Assembly (NCBI RefSeq): GCF_014841115.1
Contig: NZ_JACYTP010000008.1
Location: forward strand, 62,001-126,000
Length of the DNA stretch: 64,000 nucleotides
Direction of reading: 5' to 3'
From: Photobacterium arenosum
GTDB taxonomy: Bacteria; Pseudomonadota; Gammaproteobacteria; Enterobacterales; Vibrionaceae
Below the pieces are notes generated by a model, which was given only the letters and a program-made list of their open reading frames with translations, did not search any database and was not told the DNA's origin. The translations under genes and the position numbers were made by a program. Of the stretch, positions 25,632 through 34,569 are shown one piece after another (within the stretch, counting starts at the first letter, position 1; each line of letters opens with the position of its first letter).

Positions 25632-26672
25632 ATGCGATATTCTCCTGTAAAAACAGCAGTCATTGGCTACGGTTTTTCTGCAAAAACCTTTCACCTGCCT
25701 TTCATTGCGGCGATGGATGAGCTGGAGCTGACCGCTATCAGCAGCAGTCAGACAGCGGCGGTTGCCGCTGATTATCCTGCTGTGACCTGTTTCAGTGATG
25801 CCGATGCCCTGCTGATCGAGAGTGATGCCGAACTGGTGATCATCACGGCGCCCAACGACGTTCACTTTCGTCTGGCGAAACTGGCGCTGGAAAACGGCAA
25901 ACACGTCATAGTAGAAAAGCCTTTTGTCACCAAAGTGGAAGACGGCGAAGCACTGATTGCGTTAGCCGAAGAGAAGGGGCTGGTACTGAGTGTTTTCCAC
26001 AACCGCCGCTGGGATGGCGACTTCCTGACAGTGAAAAAGCTGGTGGAAGACGGCAGGCTGGGAGAGGTGAAGTATTTTGAATCACACTTTGACCGTTTTC
26101 GCCCTGTAGTCCGTCAGCGCTGGCGTGAAATGGCCGAAGACGGTGGCGGTATTTTGTTTGATCTGGCGCCGCACCTGCTGGATCAGGCCCTGGCGCTGTT
26201 CGGCAAACCTCAGACACTGACTGCGCAGTGTATGGCCATGCGGCCGGGTGCGAAAACCATCGACTACTACAATCTGATCCTTCAGTACCCTGATCATCTG
26301 GTCCAGCTGCATTCCAACCTGTACAGTCCGGAGCCGAATTTGCGCTTTAAAGTGCTGGGTTCACTGGGTAAATACGAGAAATATGGCCTGGATCCACAGG
26401 AAGATTACCTCAAAGCCGGCGTAAAACCCGAGCAGCCAGAATGGGCAGCAGAGGACGCAGCCAACTATGGCCAGCTGCATCAGGAAGACGGCTCGCAAAC
26501 CATTGCGACTGAATTGGGCGGCTATCAGCATTACTTTGCCGGTGTAACAGATGCGATTCGTTTAGGCTCTCCGAACCCGGTGTCGGCTGAGGAAGCGTTG
26601 CTGAATATCAGGCTGATTCAGCTGGCAATGGAAAGCAGCCGGTTGGGGCAAACCATGAAGGTGGATGCATGA
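25632..26672 (+). CDS. ydgJ: Gfo/Idh/MocA-family oxidoreductase, YdgJ-like
   Basis: A 346-aa NAD(P)-dependent oxidoreductase. The Rossmann motif TAVIGYGFSAKTFHLPF opens the protein, EKPFVTKVEDGE (the family EKP lysine) lies near residue 100, and GGGILFDLAPHLLDQAL near 180 is the GG..D.G.H.ID-type active-site region. Length and motifs match E. coli YdgJ. The substrate is presumably a sugar or polyol and is not known. The gene is sandwiched between a DeoR regulator (1-bp gap) and the UPF0303 gene (4-bp overlap), a compact operon. Confidence 0.9.
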   Translation: MRYSPVKTAVIGYGFSAKTFHLPFIAAMDELELTAISSSQTAAVAADYPAVTCFSDADALLIESDAELVIITAPNDVHFRLAKLALENGKHVIVEKPFVTKVEDGEALIALAEEKGLVLSVFHNRRWDGDFLTVKKLVEDGRLGEVKYFESHFDRFRPVVRQRWREMAEDGGGILFDLAPHLLDQALALFGKPQTLTAQCMAMRPGAKTIDYYNLILQYPDHLVQLHSNLYSPEPNLRFKVLGSLGKYEKYGLDPQEDYLKAGVKPEQPEWAAEDAANYGQLHQEDGSQTIATELGGYQHYFAGVTDAIRLGSPNPVSAEEALLNIRLIQLAMESSRLGQTMKVDA

Positions 26673-27142
26673 GCCTGACACTGGAGGTTTTGGTACAACA
26701 GGAAGCAGATTTGCAGCTTGAGCAGTTTAATCACGAGACCGCCTGGGCGCTGGGCTCGTTGCTAAAAACCAATGCAGAAGCGAAGCAGGCCTCTGTTGCG
26801 ATCGAAGTGTACGCATTTGGCCAGATTCTGTTCAGCTATGCCATGGCGGGCACGAACCCGGACCATCAGGACTGGATTCGCCGTAAACGCAACAGCGTAC
26901 TGCGGTTTGGTAAAAGCTCTTATTACCTTGGGCAATACAACGCCCGCAAACAGCGTGAGTTTGAAAGCCAGCACCATATAGATGCACGGGATTACTGCGC
27001 GCATGGCGGCTCTTTTCCGCTACGTATTCAAGGTTGCGGGTTAGTGGGCGCGGTGACGGTATCGGGATTGCCTCAGGAAGAGGATCATCAACTGGTGACG
27101 GAGGCTTTGCAGCACATTCTCCAGTCCCGGCAGGGAAACTGA
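26669..27142 (+). CDS. UPF0303/HbpS-like heme-degrading domain protein
   Basis: A 157-aa protein of the UPF0303 family (DUF336/HbpS-like fold). Visible features are LLKTNAEAKQASVAIEVYAF, WIRRKRNSVLRFGKSSY and AHGGSFPLRIQGCGLVGAVTVSGL, the last being the family's characteristic glycine-rich strand. Proteins of this type have been annotated as heme-degrading or corrinoid/heme-binding; activity is not established for most. It is translated by ATGA overlap with the oxidoreductase gene and is the last gene before a strong terminator. Confidence 0.85.
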   Translation: MSLTLEVLVQQEADLQLEQFNHETAWALGSLLKTNAEAKQASVAIEVYAFGQILFSYAMAGTNPDHQDWIRRKRNSVLRFGKSSYYLGQYNARKQREFESQHHIDARDYCAHGGSFPLRIQGCGLVGAVTVSGLPQEEDHQLVTEALQHILQSRQGN

Positions 27143-27146
27143 AGCC

Positions 27147-27177
27147 AAAGCCGCTCGCTCTGAGCGGCTTTTTTTCG
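27147..27177 (+). terminator. rho-independent terminator of the deoR-ydgJ-UPF0303 operon
   Basis: Stem AAAGCCGCTC/GAGCGGCTTT with loop GCTCT, followed by a run of seven T, 5 bp after the stop codon. Confidence 0.95.
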
Positions 27178-27337
27178 GCAGTTGCCGGACAAGCATCATT
27201 TCGATGGCGGCAGAAATCGATGACATTTCCATGAGAATCACAAAACAGAAGGATATAAAACAATTTGTCTATTATTCATTTGCGGCATGAATGTAGTATG
27301 CAACTGAATTTAAAGACAATAATAAAAGGAGTCTCGA

Positions 27338-27709
27338 ATGCAATGTCCTAAGTGCCATTCGAAGTTTGAGCATATTAATACCCCGCTGGGTGATATTGAG
27401 CGCTGTACCGCTTGCAAAGGTTTATGGCTGGACGCGTATGAAATCGAAAAAATGAAGCCGCTGGCCGATGCTGTCGATATCGGGGATGACGGGATCGGTA
27501 AGACATTTAACGGCATCGATCAGATCGAATGCCCTGTCTGCCCAAGCAATAAGTTGCTAAGACTGGTTGACCCGAAACAGCCTCATATCTGGTTTGAAAG
27601 CTGCCCGACCTGTAAAGGCCGTTTTTACGATGCCGGAGAGTTCAAGGATCTGGCGAAAATCGATTTGTCGGATTTCTTCAAGCGCTTCCTGGTTGAAGAG
27701 CGTCTGTAA
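27338..27709 (+). CDS. zf-TFIIB-type zinc-finger protein
   Basis: A 123-aa protein with two zinc-ribbon units, CPKCHSKFEHI paired with CTACKGLWLD (residues ~3-38) and CPVCPSNKLL paired with CPTCKGRFYD (residues ~67-100). The CxxC...CxxCxGxWxD pattern defines the bacterial zf-TFIIB family. The function of these proteins is unknown, and despite the name they are not proven transcription factors. AAAGGAG is an excellent ribosome site before the ATG. It is monocistronic, with ~200 bp on each side without genes. Confidence 0.85.
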   Translation: MQCPKCHSKFEHINTPLGDIERCTACKGLWLDAYEIEKMKPLADAVDIGDDGIGKTFNGIDQIECPVCPSNKLLRLVDPKQPHIWFESCPTCKGRFYDAGEFKDLAKIDLSDFFKRFLVEERL

Positions 27710-27742
27710 GTGCCATTGAACCTGGTATATTAGAAGGGCACT

Positions 27743-27780
27743 GCGAATGGTAATGCGCCTGCAAGCGCTGCTCCATTCGC
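27743..27780. repeat. nested inverted repeat downstream of the zinc-finger gene
   Basis: GCGAATGG (27743-27750) pairs with CCATTCGC (27773-27780), and an inner GCGC/GCGC pair (27755-27758, 27765-27768) can stack inside. No T-tract follows. It could be a transcript-end structure or a REP-like element. The rest of 27710-27967 shows no gene. Confidence 0.4.
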
Positions 27781-27967
27781 GGCTGTCCAGCCAGAAAAGT
27801 GGCCACACTTACGGTTAGATATCACGCAGAATCAAACTGCATTATCTGTCAATTACAAATACTTACATTCAATCTTCTGTTAACTCGCAAATCAGCAGAT
27901 TATTTTTCTGAAGCCATCGCCGCCTGCCAAACTCCACATTGCATATAAGCAATTGGAGATATTAGTG

Positions 27968-29086
27968 ATGAAAAAATCGATAGTGTTAGTGGCTTTACCT
28001 TTCATTGCCAGTTCTGTCGCGCTGGCTCATGACCTTTATCCTGCTGTGCCCAGTTCTCCGGTCATTCAACAAGTCATTGATCAGGGTACGGACGTTCAGT
28101 CTCTGGTCTCTGACGCAGATTTTGTATTCAGACCCTATCAGAACCCGTTTGATGAACAGGCATTTTTTGATAGCTATGCCCCGAACTGGATCGCTTTGAA
28201 AGAAACCCTGATGCACTGGAGTGGCGCGACGGGTGTCGATCCCAGAGTCATACTGGTCACTGTCCTGTTAACGGAAGACTGGCATCCGGATGCGGATTTT
28301 AATGAAGCACAAGATATTCAGCTTAAAGAGGCGATTAAACGCGTTGCTAACCATCTCTCGCAATACTTTTACCGCTACGAGGCTGACACAGTGTTACCGG
28401 CCAATGCCTCTACACTGGCGATTCTCAGCACACTGAATGATCCGCAGCGCGCAGCAGAATGGTCGCAACATTATGTGGCCTGGTTTGGCGAGTCGGCGCC
28501 AACGCGTCAGAGTCGTGCGCAATCGCGTGCCGTCAGCACGCTCGCTCCTCCTTCCGGTTTTATGCAGATGCCCTGGTTTCAGGGCTACAGCTGGGTACCT
28601 AACGGGCCGCATGCTCACAGTGGATCCGGCTTTCCACTTTCTTCCATTGATGTGTCGTACGACTGGCCGGCCTGGGGCGGTGCGACATACAGTGTCACCG
28701 CCGCTCACGACGGCTATGCCACGGTTTTATCACGCTGTCAGGTGCGGGTAACCAATCCGAATGGCTGGGGAACAAACTACTACCACATGGATGGTGTTCA
28801 GGTGTCTAACGGCCAATGGGTTACCAAAAATACCAAGTTGGGGACTTACGCCAGCAATCGCTCGACCGCTTTGTGTGAAGGCGGTTCGTCAACCGGGCCA
28901 CATCTGCATTTTTCACTGCTGTATCAGGGGCGTTTCCAGTCGATGCAAGGCACCAGCTTTGGGCCATATCAGGTTCAGACTGGCCGCTACAGTTACGATG
29001 ATAACTGCAGCTATACCTGGCTGGTGGATCAGCGCAGCAATCAGAAAATCTGCTTCTGGCGCCGGGTTGATAATCCTGCCATGTGA
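27968..29086 (+). CDS. LasA-like M23 metallopeptidase, secreted
   Basis: A 372-aa exported endopeptidase that probably cuts peptidoglycan cross-bridges or elastin-like substrates. The signal peptide is MKKSIVLVALPFIASSVALA. The C-terminal half resembles staphylolysin LasA. PWFQGYSWVPNGPHAHSGSG is followed by SSIDVSYDWP (zinc-binding His and Asp), YYHMDGVQV, and GPHLHFSLLYQ (the HLH motif with metal and catalytic histidines). The C-terminus ends in a Cys-rich tail as in LasA. ATG 27968 follows GGAG; an in-frame TTG at 27953 would disturb the signal peptide. Free export via Sec then type II secretion is likely, so this is not part of the T6SS islands. Confidence 0.85.
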   Translation: MKKSIVLVALPFIASSVALAHDLYPAVPSSPVIQQVIDQGTDVQSLVSDADFVFRPYQNPFDEQAFFDSYAPNWIALKETLMHWSGATGVDPRVILVTVLLTEDWHPDADFNEAQDIQLKEAIKRVANHLSQYFYRYEADTVLPANASTLAILSTLNDPQRAAEWSQHYVAWFGESAPTRQSRAQSRAVSTLAPPSGFMQMPWFQGYSWVPNGPHAHSGSGFPLSSIDVSYDWPAWGGATYSVTAAHDGYATVLSRCQVRVTNPNGWGTNYYHMDGVQVSNGQWVTKNTKLGTYASNRSTALCEGGSSTGPHLHFSLLYQGRFQSMQGTSFGPYQVQTGRYSYDDNCSYTWLVDQRSNQKICFWRRVDNPAM

Positions 29087-29121
29087 TTATTGAAGCAGAG
29101 CTTGCACTGCACACGAAAGAT

Positions 29122-29148
29122 TTCCTCCCCCTTGAAAAGGGGGAGGAA
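29122..29148. terminator. strong inverted repeat between convergent genes
   Basis: TTCCTCCCCCTT and AAGGGGGAGGAA form a perfect 12-bp stem with a 3-nt GAA loop. It sits between the end of the peptidase gene and the convergent T1SS ATPase gene. No T-tract follows, but stability and location suit a bidirectional transcript end. Similar C/G-run hairpins are often dispersed REP-like repeats. Confidence 0.55.
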
Positions 29149-29177
29149 CTGATTGAGCATTTTATGTCACTCCGATC

Positions 29178-31304
29178 TCACCCAGCTCCCATTTTTCCGC
29201 CATTTAATTTTCCGTCCCTAAGTTGCTGCAGTACCTGCTCTTTTGGACCGTCGGCAACAAGCTGGCCTTGTTCCAGAACCAGAATGCGGTCGACGACATC
29301 CAGCATGCTGGTTTTATGGGTGAACAGGATCAGGGTTTCGTCGTTGTCGAGCCTGTTTAATACCTGTTTGAGTGCCTGTTCGGCTTTGTTGTCCATGCTG
29401 CTGCTGGGCTCATCCATAACCAGAACTTTGGGCTCTGTGAGCAGGGCACGGGCGATGGCGATGGCTTGTTTCTGTCCGCCGGAGAGTGCCTGTCCGCCTT
29501 CGCCGACCTGACGATCCAGCCCGGCTTCATCCTGCCGGGTAAAGGCGGTGACACCGGCCCGATCAGCGGCTCGGAGAATGGCATCGTCACTGACTTGTGA
29601 GCGGCCTAGCGCAATGTTATCGCGGACAGAGCCGTAGAAGAGCATCAGATCCTGCGGCACGCTGCCGATATTGCGCCGGATGTCCGTGGGGTGCAGCTGG
29701 CCGATGTCAGTGTTGTCAAGGCTGATCGAACCTGCCGAGGGTTTGTATAGCCCCATGATCAAACGCTCTATGGTGGTTTTTCCGGCACCGACCCGGCCAA
29801 TAACGGCGACTTTTTCCCCCGGTTCTATGGTCAGATCCAAGTCTTTGATTGCCATACGCTGCTGGCCGGGATACTGAAAACTGACCTGACTGAACTGAAT
29901 CCGGCCCTGTAAGGAGGCACGATGTAGAAATCGCTTATCAGCTTCTTGCTCGACAGGTAAAGCCATGAGTTGTTCGATAATCGTTTTAGCAGATTTTGCC
30001 TGATGGTAACGGGTAGACAGCAAAGCCAGTTGCACCAATGGTCCAACCGCGCGGCTGCTGAGCATGGATACGGCAATCAGACCGCCCATGGTTAATTCAC
30101 CGGCGGCAATCTGATACACGCCAAACACTATCATGCCGACTGTGACAAATTGCAGGCAGAATCCGGCGGTGTTCTGTACCGAATCGGTCAGGCGTCGCGA
30201 TGTGATACTCCAGTTGGCCATGTGGGCAACCGCTTCTTCCCATTTGTACTGAAACTGGCTTTGCGCTTCGAAGCGTTTGATGGTGTCCAGTCCGGACAGG
30301 CTTTCAATCAGGTTAGCGTGTTTCTGCGACGACAGGCGCGAGCCTTCTTCTATGCTTCTTCGCAAAGGCCGCTGTACCAGCAGGCTGTAAAGGATCAGCA
30401 AGGCCAGTGCAATAATGGGAATAATGACCAGAGGACCGGCAATCAGCCAGATCACGACCAGAAACAATAACGCAAAGGGCAGGTCAATCAGTGAACTGAT
30501 GGTCGCCGAGGTGAAAAACTCCCGGATCGCTTCAAATTCCTGCAGATGCCGGGCCAGCGCACCGACAGAGGGAGGCCGGGCTTCCATTCGCAGACCCATG
30601 ACTTTGGCAAAGAGCTTGGCGGATATCAGAATGTCGGATTTTTTCCCTGCCACATCAATGAAATAGCTGCGCATTAGCTTAAGCACAAAGTCGAAGCCAA
30701 AGATCAGTGTGATGCCGCTGGCCAGCACCCAAAGTGAATCAAATGCCTGATTGGGCACAATTTTGTCGTAAACCAGCCGGGTAAACAACGGCGTGGCAAT
30801 GGCAAACAGGTTGATCAGAATCGAGGCGATAAACACATCGCGATAGATATTTCTCGATAACCAGAGGGTGCCCCAGAACCAGTGGCCCTGAGTGGGTTTG
30901 AGCAGTTCGGGTGATCGCTCGTCATATCGAAACCGTTTTTTGAGCAGGAACAGGTGGCCGATATAGCTGTCATTGAATTCTGAAAAAGAAAGCCAGCGCT
31001 CTTCGCTGTCAAACTGCGGCGATAGAATGGCAAGTTTTTGTTTTTCATGGTTAATGCTGACGACGACGCAGGCGTTGTTGCCTTTTAGCAGCAGTATGGC
31101 CGGTAGCAGCATAGGCGGTAGTTTGTCTACCGCCAGTTTTTCCTCTTTCGCTTCAAGTCCGGCTTTTTCAGCGGCCCGGGGCAGCAGAAAGGGCGTGAGT
31201 TGTCCGTCTGGCAGCGGCAGGTCGGCAATTAACGCATCGGGTGTGTTAGCTACTCCATAGTGGCGGCTGACGTAGATTAAAGCGAGCAGCAGAGGATCTG
31301 TCAT
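29178..31304 (-). CDS. lapB: T1SS ABC transporter, LapB/RtxB-like
   Basis: A 708-aa inner-membrane ATPase that powers secretion of the giant adhesin. An N-terminal C39-peptidase-like domain (residues 1-~130) lacks the catalytic cysteine, as usual for RTX exporters that do not cleave cargo. Next come a six-helix ABC membrane domain (~150-430) and a nucleotide-binding domain with Walker A GRVGAGKTT, signature LSGGQKQAIAIARALL and Walker B KVLVMDEPSSSMD. It overlaps the lapD stop by 4 bp and is the last gene of the minus-strand operon. Partners are the HlyD-like and TolC-like proteins encoded upstream. Confidence 0.95.
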   Translation of the reverse strand: MTDPLLLALIYVSRHYGVANTPDALIADLPLPDGQLTPFLLPRAAEKAGLEAKEEKLAVDKLPPMLLPAILLLKGNNACVVVSINHEKQKLAILSPQFDSEERWLSFSEFNDSYIGHLFLLKKRFRYDERSPELLKPTQGHWFWGTLWLSRNIYRDVFIASILINLFAIATPLFTRLVYDKIVPNQAFDSLWVLASGITLIFGFDFVLKLMRSYFIDVAGKKSDILISAKLFAKVMGLRMEARPPSVGALARHLQEFEAIREFFTSATISSLIDLPFALLFLVVIWLIAGPLVIIPIIALALLILYSLLVQRPLRRSIEEGSRLSSQKHANLIESLSGLDTIKRFEAQSQFQYKWEEAVAHMANWSITSRRLTDSVQNTAGFCLQFVTVGMIVFGVYQIAAGELTMGGLIAVSMLSSRAVGPLVQLALLSTRYHQAKSAKTIIEQLMALPVEQEADKRFLHRASLQGRIQFSQVSFQYPGQQRMAIKDLDLTIEPGEKVAVIGRVGAGKTTIERLIMGLYKPSAGSISLDNTDIGQLHPTDIRRNIGSVPQDLMLFYGSVRDNIALGRSQVSDDAILRAADRAGVTAFTRQDEAGLDRQVGEGGQALSGGQKQAIAIARALLTEPKVLVMDEPSSSMDNKAEQALKQVLNRLDNDETLILFTHKTSMLDVVDRILVLEQGQLVADGPKEQVLQQLRDGKLNGGKMGAG

Positions 31305-33235
31305 GGTGACACCCTCAGCAGACTGTCGACCACATAGCCCTGGAAACCTCTTACTGACAGGGCCGCCAGCGTATTCATCTGTGCTTGGGTTTCAACCCGG
31401 GTGGCGATGGTCAGTATATTCTGATTATCTGCGGTCCGGGTGACAGCGCGAAGGACATCGGTTTTTATATCCTGATCTAACTGACCGGTATAGGCGTAGT
31501 CCAGTTTGACATAGTAAGGCTTAAATCGCTGCAGATAGCCAAGGGTACTGAAATGGTGCCCGTAGTTATCAATACCGAAGCGGAATCCATAATGACGAAT
31601 GATGTTGCAAAGGAGGCTGGTAAATTCAAAATGCTGAACAAAAGCCGCCTCAGGAATTTCTAACAACAGTTTGCTGCTAAGGTGACGGTGCATGGCCATA
31701 AACCCTGCCAGCCAGCGGAGAAAACCCGCAGTGCGAATGCTGCTGAGGCTAAGGTTGACGGTTAAGGGCACCAGAGAAGTATCATCACGATAGCCTAAGT
31801 GTTTTGCCATCTTGCTCAGTACATCACGATCAAGGCTGGCGCCATCTTCCAGCGTATCCAGTGCGTGCAGGAAAAATTGCGCCCGGTAAGTCTGGCCCTG
31901 GTGTTCAACACTGGTAAACACTTCTCTGAATAAAGGCTGGTGTTTGTGATCTATGGCTGTTTGAAAGCTGAATGTCAGTTGATCTGATTTGATGGCCTGA
32001 GCAATCAGCGATTGCCATTGCTGGCGACCAAAAGTGGGTAAACTGATTTCGTCGCCTGTGACACACAGTGGCAGGTCTGCCTGAGTGGACGCCTGATTGA
32101 CGGCATTGTCTGCCGCTGCCAGCAAATCAGACACAGAATGGATCTTCTCTTTCATCACAACGGCCACGCAGCTGTTATGTTCAGCCACCCCCTCTTGCAC
32201 CGGATGACATTTATCGGTGATATCGAGCATACGTCTGGCAATCTCTGTCAAGTCCGTTCGCGACTGAGCCGGCCCGATATAGAGAAATTCTGACTGATTG
32301 AGCCTGCCCAGAGTGGCCTTCGGGGCAAACAGTGTCGTCAGTTGGCGGGATAGGGCTGACACCAGGCTGTCGCCGGCCCGGAATCCCTGTTGCTGGTATG
32401 TGTCTTTAACGATGTCGGCACGTAACAAGACGATACCCCCGTGGCCCTTATCCTGAACAAGTGCAGAGAGCTTTGACATCAGAAAACGGCGGTTTGCCAG
32501 CCTGGAGACGGCATCCTGATAAGCCTGAATGCGAAGCCTGTCCGCCTCTTCAGCCTGTTGCCTGAAATGGTGGCGTATCTGCTGGTTCATCTGATTAAAG
32601 GCGTCTACCACATCGTGCAGTTCTTTGGTGGCAGGCAGGGGCAGCGGCGCCCCGAAGTCATGACGGGAAATGGCCTGTGCTTTGGTACGAAGCCGGTTAA
32701 GCGGTTTGCGGACAATCAGGTTCAGGCCCAGCAGTAAAGCGGCGGCACCCAAACCGAGTATGGCGGACAAGGCCAGAAATAACTGAATGGCGCTTTGCCA
32801 GAGCTGCTGGTAAGCGACCGCAGGATTGCTGGTCACCGATAGCTCGGCGGTTTGCATCCAGCCACTGGTGAGTGTCACTGAACGTGTCTGCGGATCTATG
32901 GGTAGCCAGCGGCGGAAAAAACCGGGCACCGCAAAAGCCCCCGGCGGGTATTCCCTCAGGATCTGGCTCTGAGGTGTCACAATGTTCAGGGAAACCCGCT
33001 GGTAAAAACTGCCGTCAAACATGGCGTTAATCACAGATTCCGCCCCAATCAAATCGTTTTCAGCCAGATAAGGGGTTAATGCCAGACCGGCGGCATTCAC
33101 GGCATTGTCTGTCTCAATGGTTTGCTGATTGAGCAGGTAGTTACGGGTATTGTGAATCTGAACCGAGAACACGCTCACCAGCAGCAGCACAAAGACCAGT
33201 AATAACCAGAGAATGATTTGCCTGTAGAGTGTCAT
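31301..33235 (-). CDS. lapD: LapD-like c-di-GMP receptor
   Basis: A 644-aa inner-membrane signalling protein. Two transmembrane helices (residues ~7-27 and ~152-175) bracket a periplasmic LapD/MoxY-N-type output domain, followed by HAMP (RKPLNRLRTKAQAISRHDFG), a degenerate GGDEF (GRLNQSEFLY where the active motif should be) and a degenerate EAL domain. The enzyme motifs are lost, so it should bind c-di-GMP and not make or break it. In the known system c-di-GMP-loaded LapD sequesters the protease LapG and keeps the adhesin on the surface. lapG lies just upstream, giving the textbook pair. Confidence 0.92.
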   Translation of the reverse strand: MTLYRQIILWLLLVFVLLLVSVFSVQIHNTRNYLLNQQTIETDNAVNAAGLALTPYLAENDLIGAESVINAMFDGSFYQRVSLNIVTPQSQILREYPPGAFAVPGFFRRWLPIDPQTRSVTLTSGWMQTAELSVTSNPAVAYQQLWQSAIQLFLALSAILGLGAAALLLGLNLIVRKPLNRLRTKAQAISRHDFGAPLPLPATKELHDVVDAFNQMNQQIRHHFRQQAEEADRLRIQAYQDAVSRLANRRFLMSKLSALVQDKGHGGIVLLRADIVKDTYQQQGFRAGDSLVSALSRQLTTLFAPKATLGRLNQSEFLYIGPAQSRTDLTEIARRMLDITDKCHPVQEGVAEHNSCVAVVMKEKIHSVSDLLAAADNAVNQASTQADLPLCVTGDEISLPTFGRQQWQSLIAQAIKSDQLTFSFQTAIDHKHQPLFREVFTSVEHQGQTYRAQFFLHALDTLEDGASLDRDVLSKMAKHLGYRDDTSLVPLTVNLSLSSIRTAGFLRWLAGFMAMHRHLSSKLLLEIPEAAFVQHFEFTSLLCNIIRHYGFRFGIDNYGHHFSTLGYLQRFKPYYVKLDYAYTGQLDQDIKTDVLRAVTRTADNQNILTIATRVETQAQMNTLAALSVRGFQGYVVDSLLRVSP

Positions 33236-33248
33236 GCGTCCTTTCCTT

Positions 33249-33914
33249 CTATGGCTGGTCCAGGTTAATGAGCGGGCGCGCCAGTTTCTGCGCGTCGAAG
33301 CGATCTCTCAGGTTGGTCCAGCGTTTCAGGCGCGAAGATTTACCGGCGAGCTGTCCCTGCCCTTGCTGTTTCATCAGCCATAGCTGACTGCCGTTAAAGC
33401 TGTAGACGGGCAATAAATCGCGACGCTCGGTAGCGGGCTTGATGTCAGGGTCCAGGTTATCCAGCAGGACAGGCACCTCACTCGGGCTGGCATAGTAGGC
33501 CAGTACCATGTGGAACTGATTCAGCTTGAGTGACTTAACATAGACAAGGCGGAGTTTCTGATCATCAACACCCAGTTCACGCAGCGAAAAATATTTGGCG
33601 ATAGTAAAGTCCTCACAGTCGCCGCCTGCTGCACCGAGAAATTCAAAGGGCGTTGCCCAGTAGTCATTTTCTCCCCAGATTTCAATATCATTCAGAAAAG
33701 AGAATTGGTTAAAGAAGCGGTTGACCTGCTCCAGTTTCTGCCAATCCTGCTGATGGGATACCGAAGTCAGCAGTTGCCGCCAGGCGATCATCCGCTTGCC
33801 TGCGCGTTCACCATAAAAAGCCGTGACGCGATCAATTACCGCCTGATCCTGTTCATTTAATGCATTCAGCGGGAGCGCAAGTAATAGCCATGTCATCAAC
33901 AGCCACCGCGTCAC
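33249..33914 (-). CDS. lapG: LapG-like periplasmic cysteine protease
   Basis: A 221-aa bacterial transglutaminase-like cysteine peptidase (BTLCP). The catalytic triad is visible as Cys in GGDCEDFTIAKYF, His in NQFHMVLAYY and Asp in VLLDNLDPD. An N-terminal hydrophobic segment (LLMTWLLLALPLNA) directs export. In Pseudomonas and Shewanella this enzyme clips the adhesin's retention module at a di-alanine site when c-di-GMP is low. A matching Ala-rich site is present in the adhesin encoded at 37575. The annotated start is GTG 33914; an ATG six codons in (33896) is an alternative. Confidence 0.93.
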   Translation of the reverse strand: MTRWLLMTWLLLALPLNALNEQDQAVIDRVTAFYGERAGKRMIAWRQLLTSVSHQQDWQKLEQVNRFFNQFSFLNDIEIWGENDYWATPFEFLGAAGGDCEDFTIAKYFSLRELGVDDQKLRLVYVKSLKLNQFHMVLAYYASPSEVPVLLDNLDPDIKPATERRDLLPVYSFNGSQLWLMKQQGQGQLAGKSSRLKRWTNLRDRFDAQKLARPLINLDQP

Positions 33915-33959
33915 TGGCGTTGCCAGCAGGGGGCCGGAGTAAGCCGTACTGTCATGGTG

Positions 33960-34553
33960 TTATTGATTCCTTGTGGTGAAGATAGTCCAGCGTTCCAGCA
34001 CCCCGGCATCGGCCCCCGTCACGGTTGCAGTCACACGCCGGCTGAGGATATTGGTCTGCTCGCGTGTCTGTCCCGGTACCGGTTCATGATCTCCGAAGCC
34101 AACAGTTCTGACTCTTTCAGGCGCGATACCCTGGTCAATCAGCAATGTGCGCACATTCGCGGCACGGCGTTTGGATAAATCCAGATTATGCGGCGATGCC
34201 CCCACCGGACTGGCATAGCCTTTAAGCTCAATTGCCGTTTCCGGATAGGCTTTCAGAAAGGCGGCCATTTTCTGAATCTGGCTGCGAAAACCTGACGGGA
34301 TGACATCAGAATCGTTCGCAAACAAGATATGCAGCTGATTGGTGCGCTTACTTTCAACTAACTCAGGACAGCCGTCATTGTTCACCACAGCCGGCAGTGG
34401 TGTGTCGGCACATCGCTCCCGCGCATTGATCACTCCGTCTGAATCCTGATCCAGCAGATCACGCGACTGTTCGGCGACGGGCGGATCCGATACCGTGGTT
34501 GAGCAGCCCGGCAGTACGAGTGTCAGCAAGAAACACATCACTTGTCGTTGCAT
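33960..34553 (-). CDS. OmpA-like lipoprotein of the adhesin operon
   Basis: A 197-aa lipoprotein with signal MQRQVMCFLLTLVLPGC (lipobox LPGC). A short calcium-type thrombospondin-3-like motif (DQDSDGVINARERCADTP) precedes an OmpA C-terminal domain (HILFANDSDVIPSG, IELKGYASPVGASPHNLDLSKRRA, VRTVGFGDHEP). It should tether the outer membrane to peptidoglycan. Shewanella bpf operons carry an equivalent OmpA-like gene between the TolC homologue and bpfG, the same place as here. The exact role in adhesin export is not known. Confidence 0.88.
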   Translation of the reverse strand: MQRQVMCFLLTLVLPGCSTTVSDPPVAEQSRDLLDQDSDGVINARERCADTPLPAVVNNDGCPELVESKRTNQLHILFANDSDVIPSGFRSQIQKMAAFLKAYPETAIELKGYASPVGASPHNLDLSKRRAANVRTLLIDQGIAPERVRTVGFGDHEPVPGQTREQTNILSRRVTATVTGADAGVLERWTIFTTRNQ

Positions 34554-34569
34554 GTCACCTCCTTACTCG

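Noticed and set aside
29178..31304. Active C39 peptidase in the T1SS ATPase
   Set aside because: The N-terminal domain has no cysteine at the expected place, as in other RTX exporters.
31301..33235. Active diguanylate cyclase or phosphodiesterase
   Set aside because: Both GGDEF and EAL motifs are degenerate; LapD-type domain order points to a receptor.
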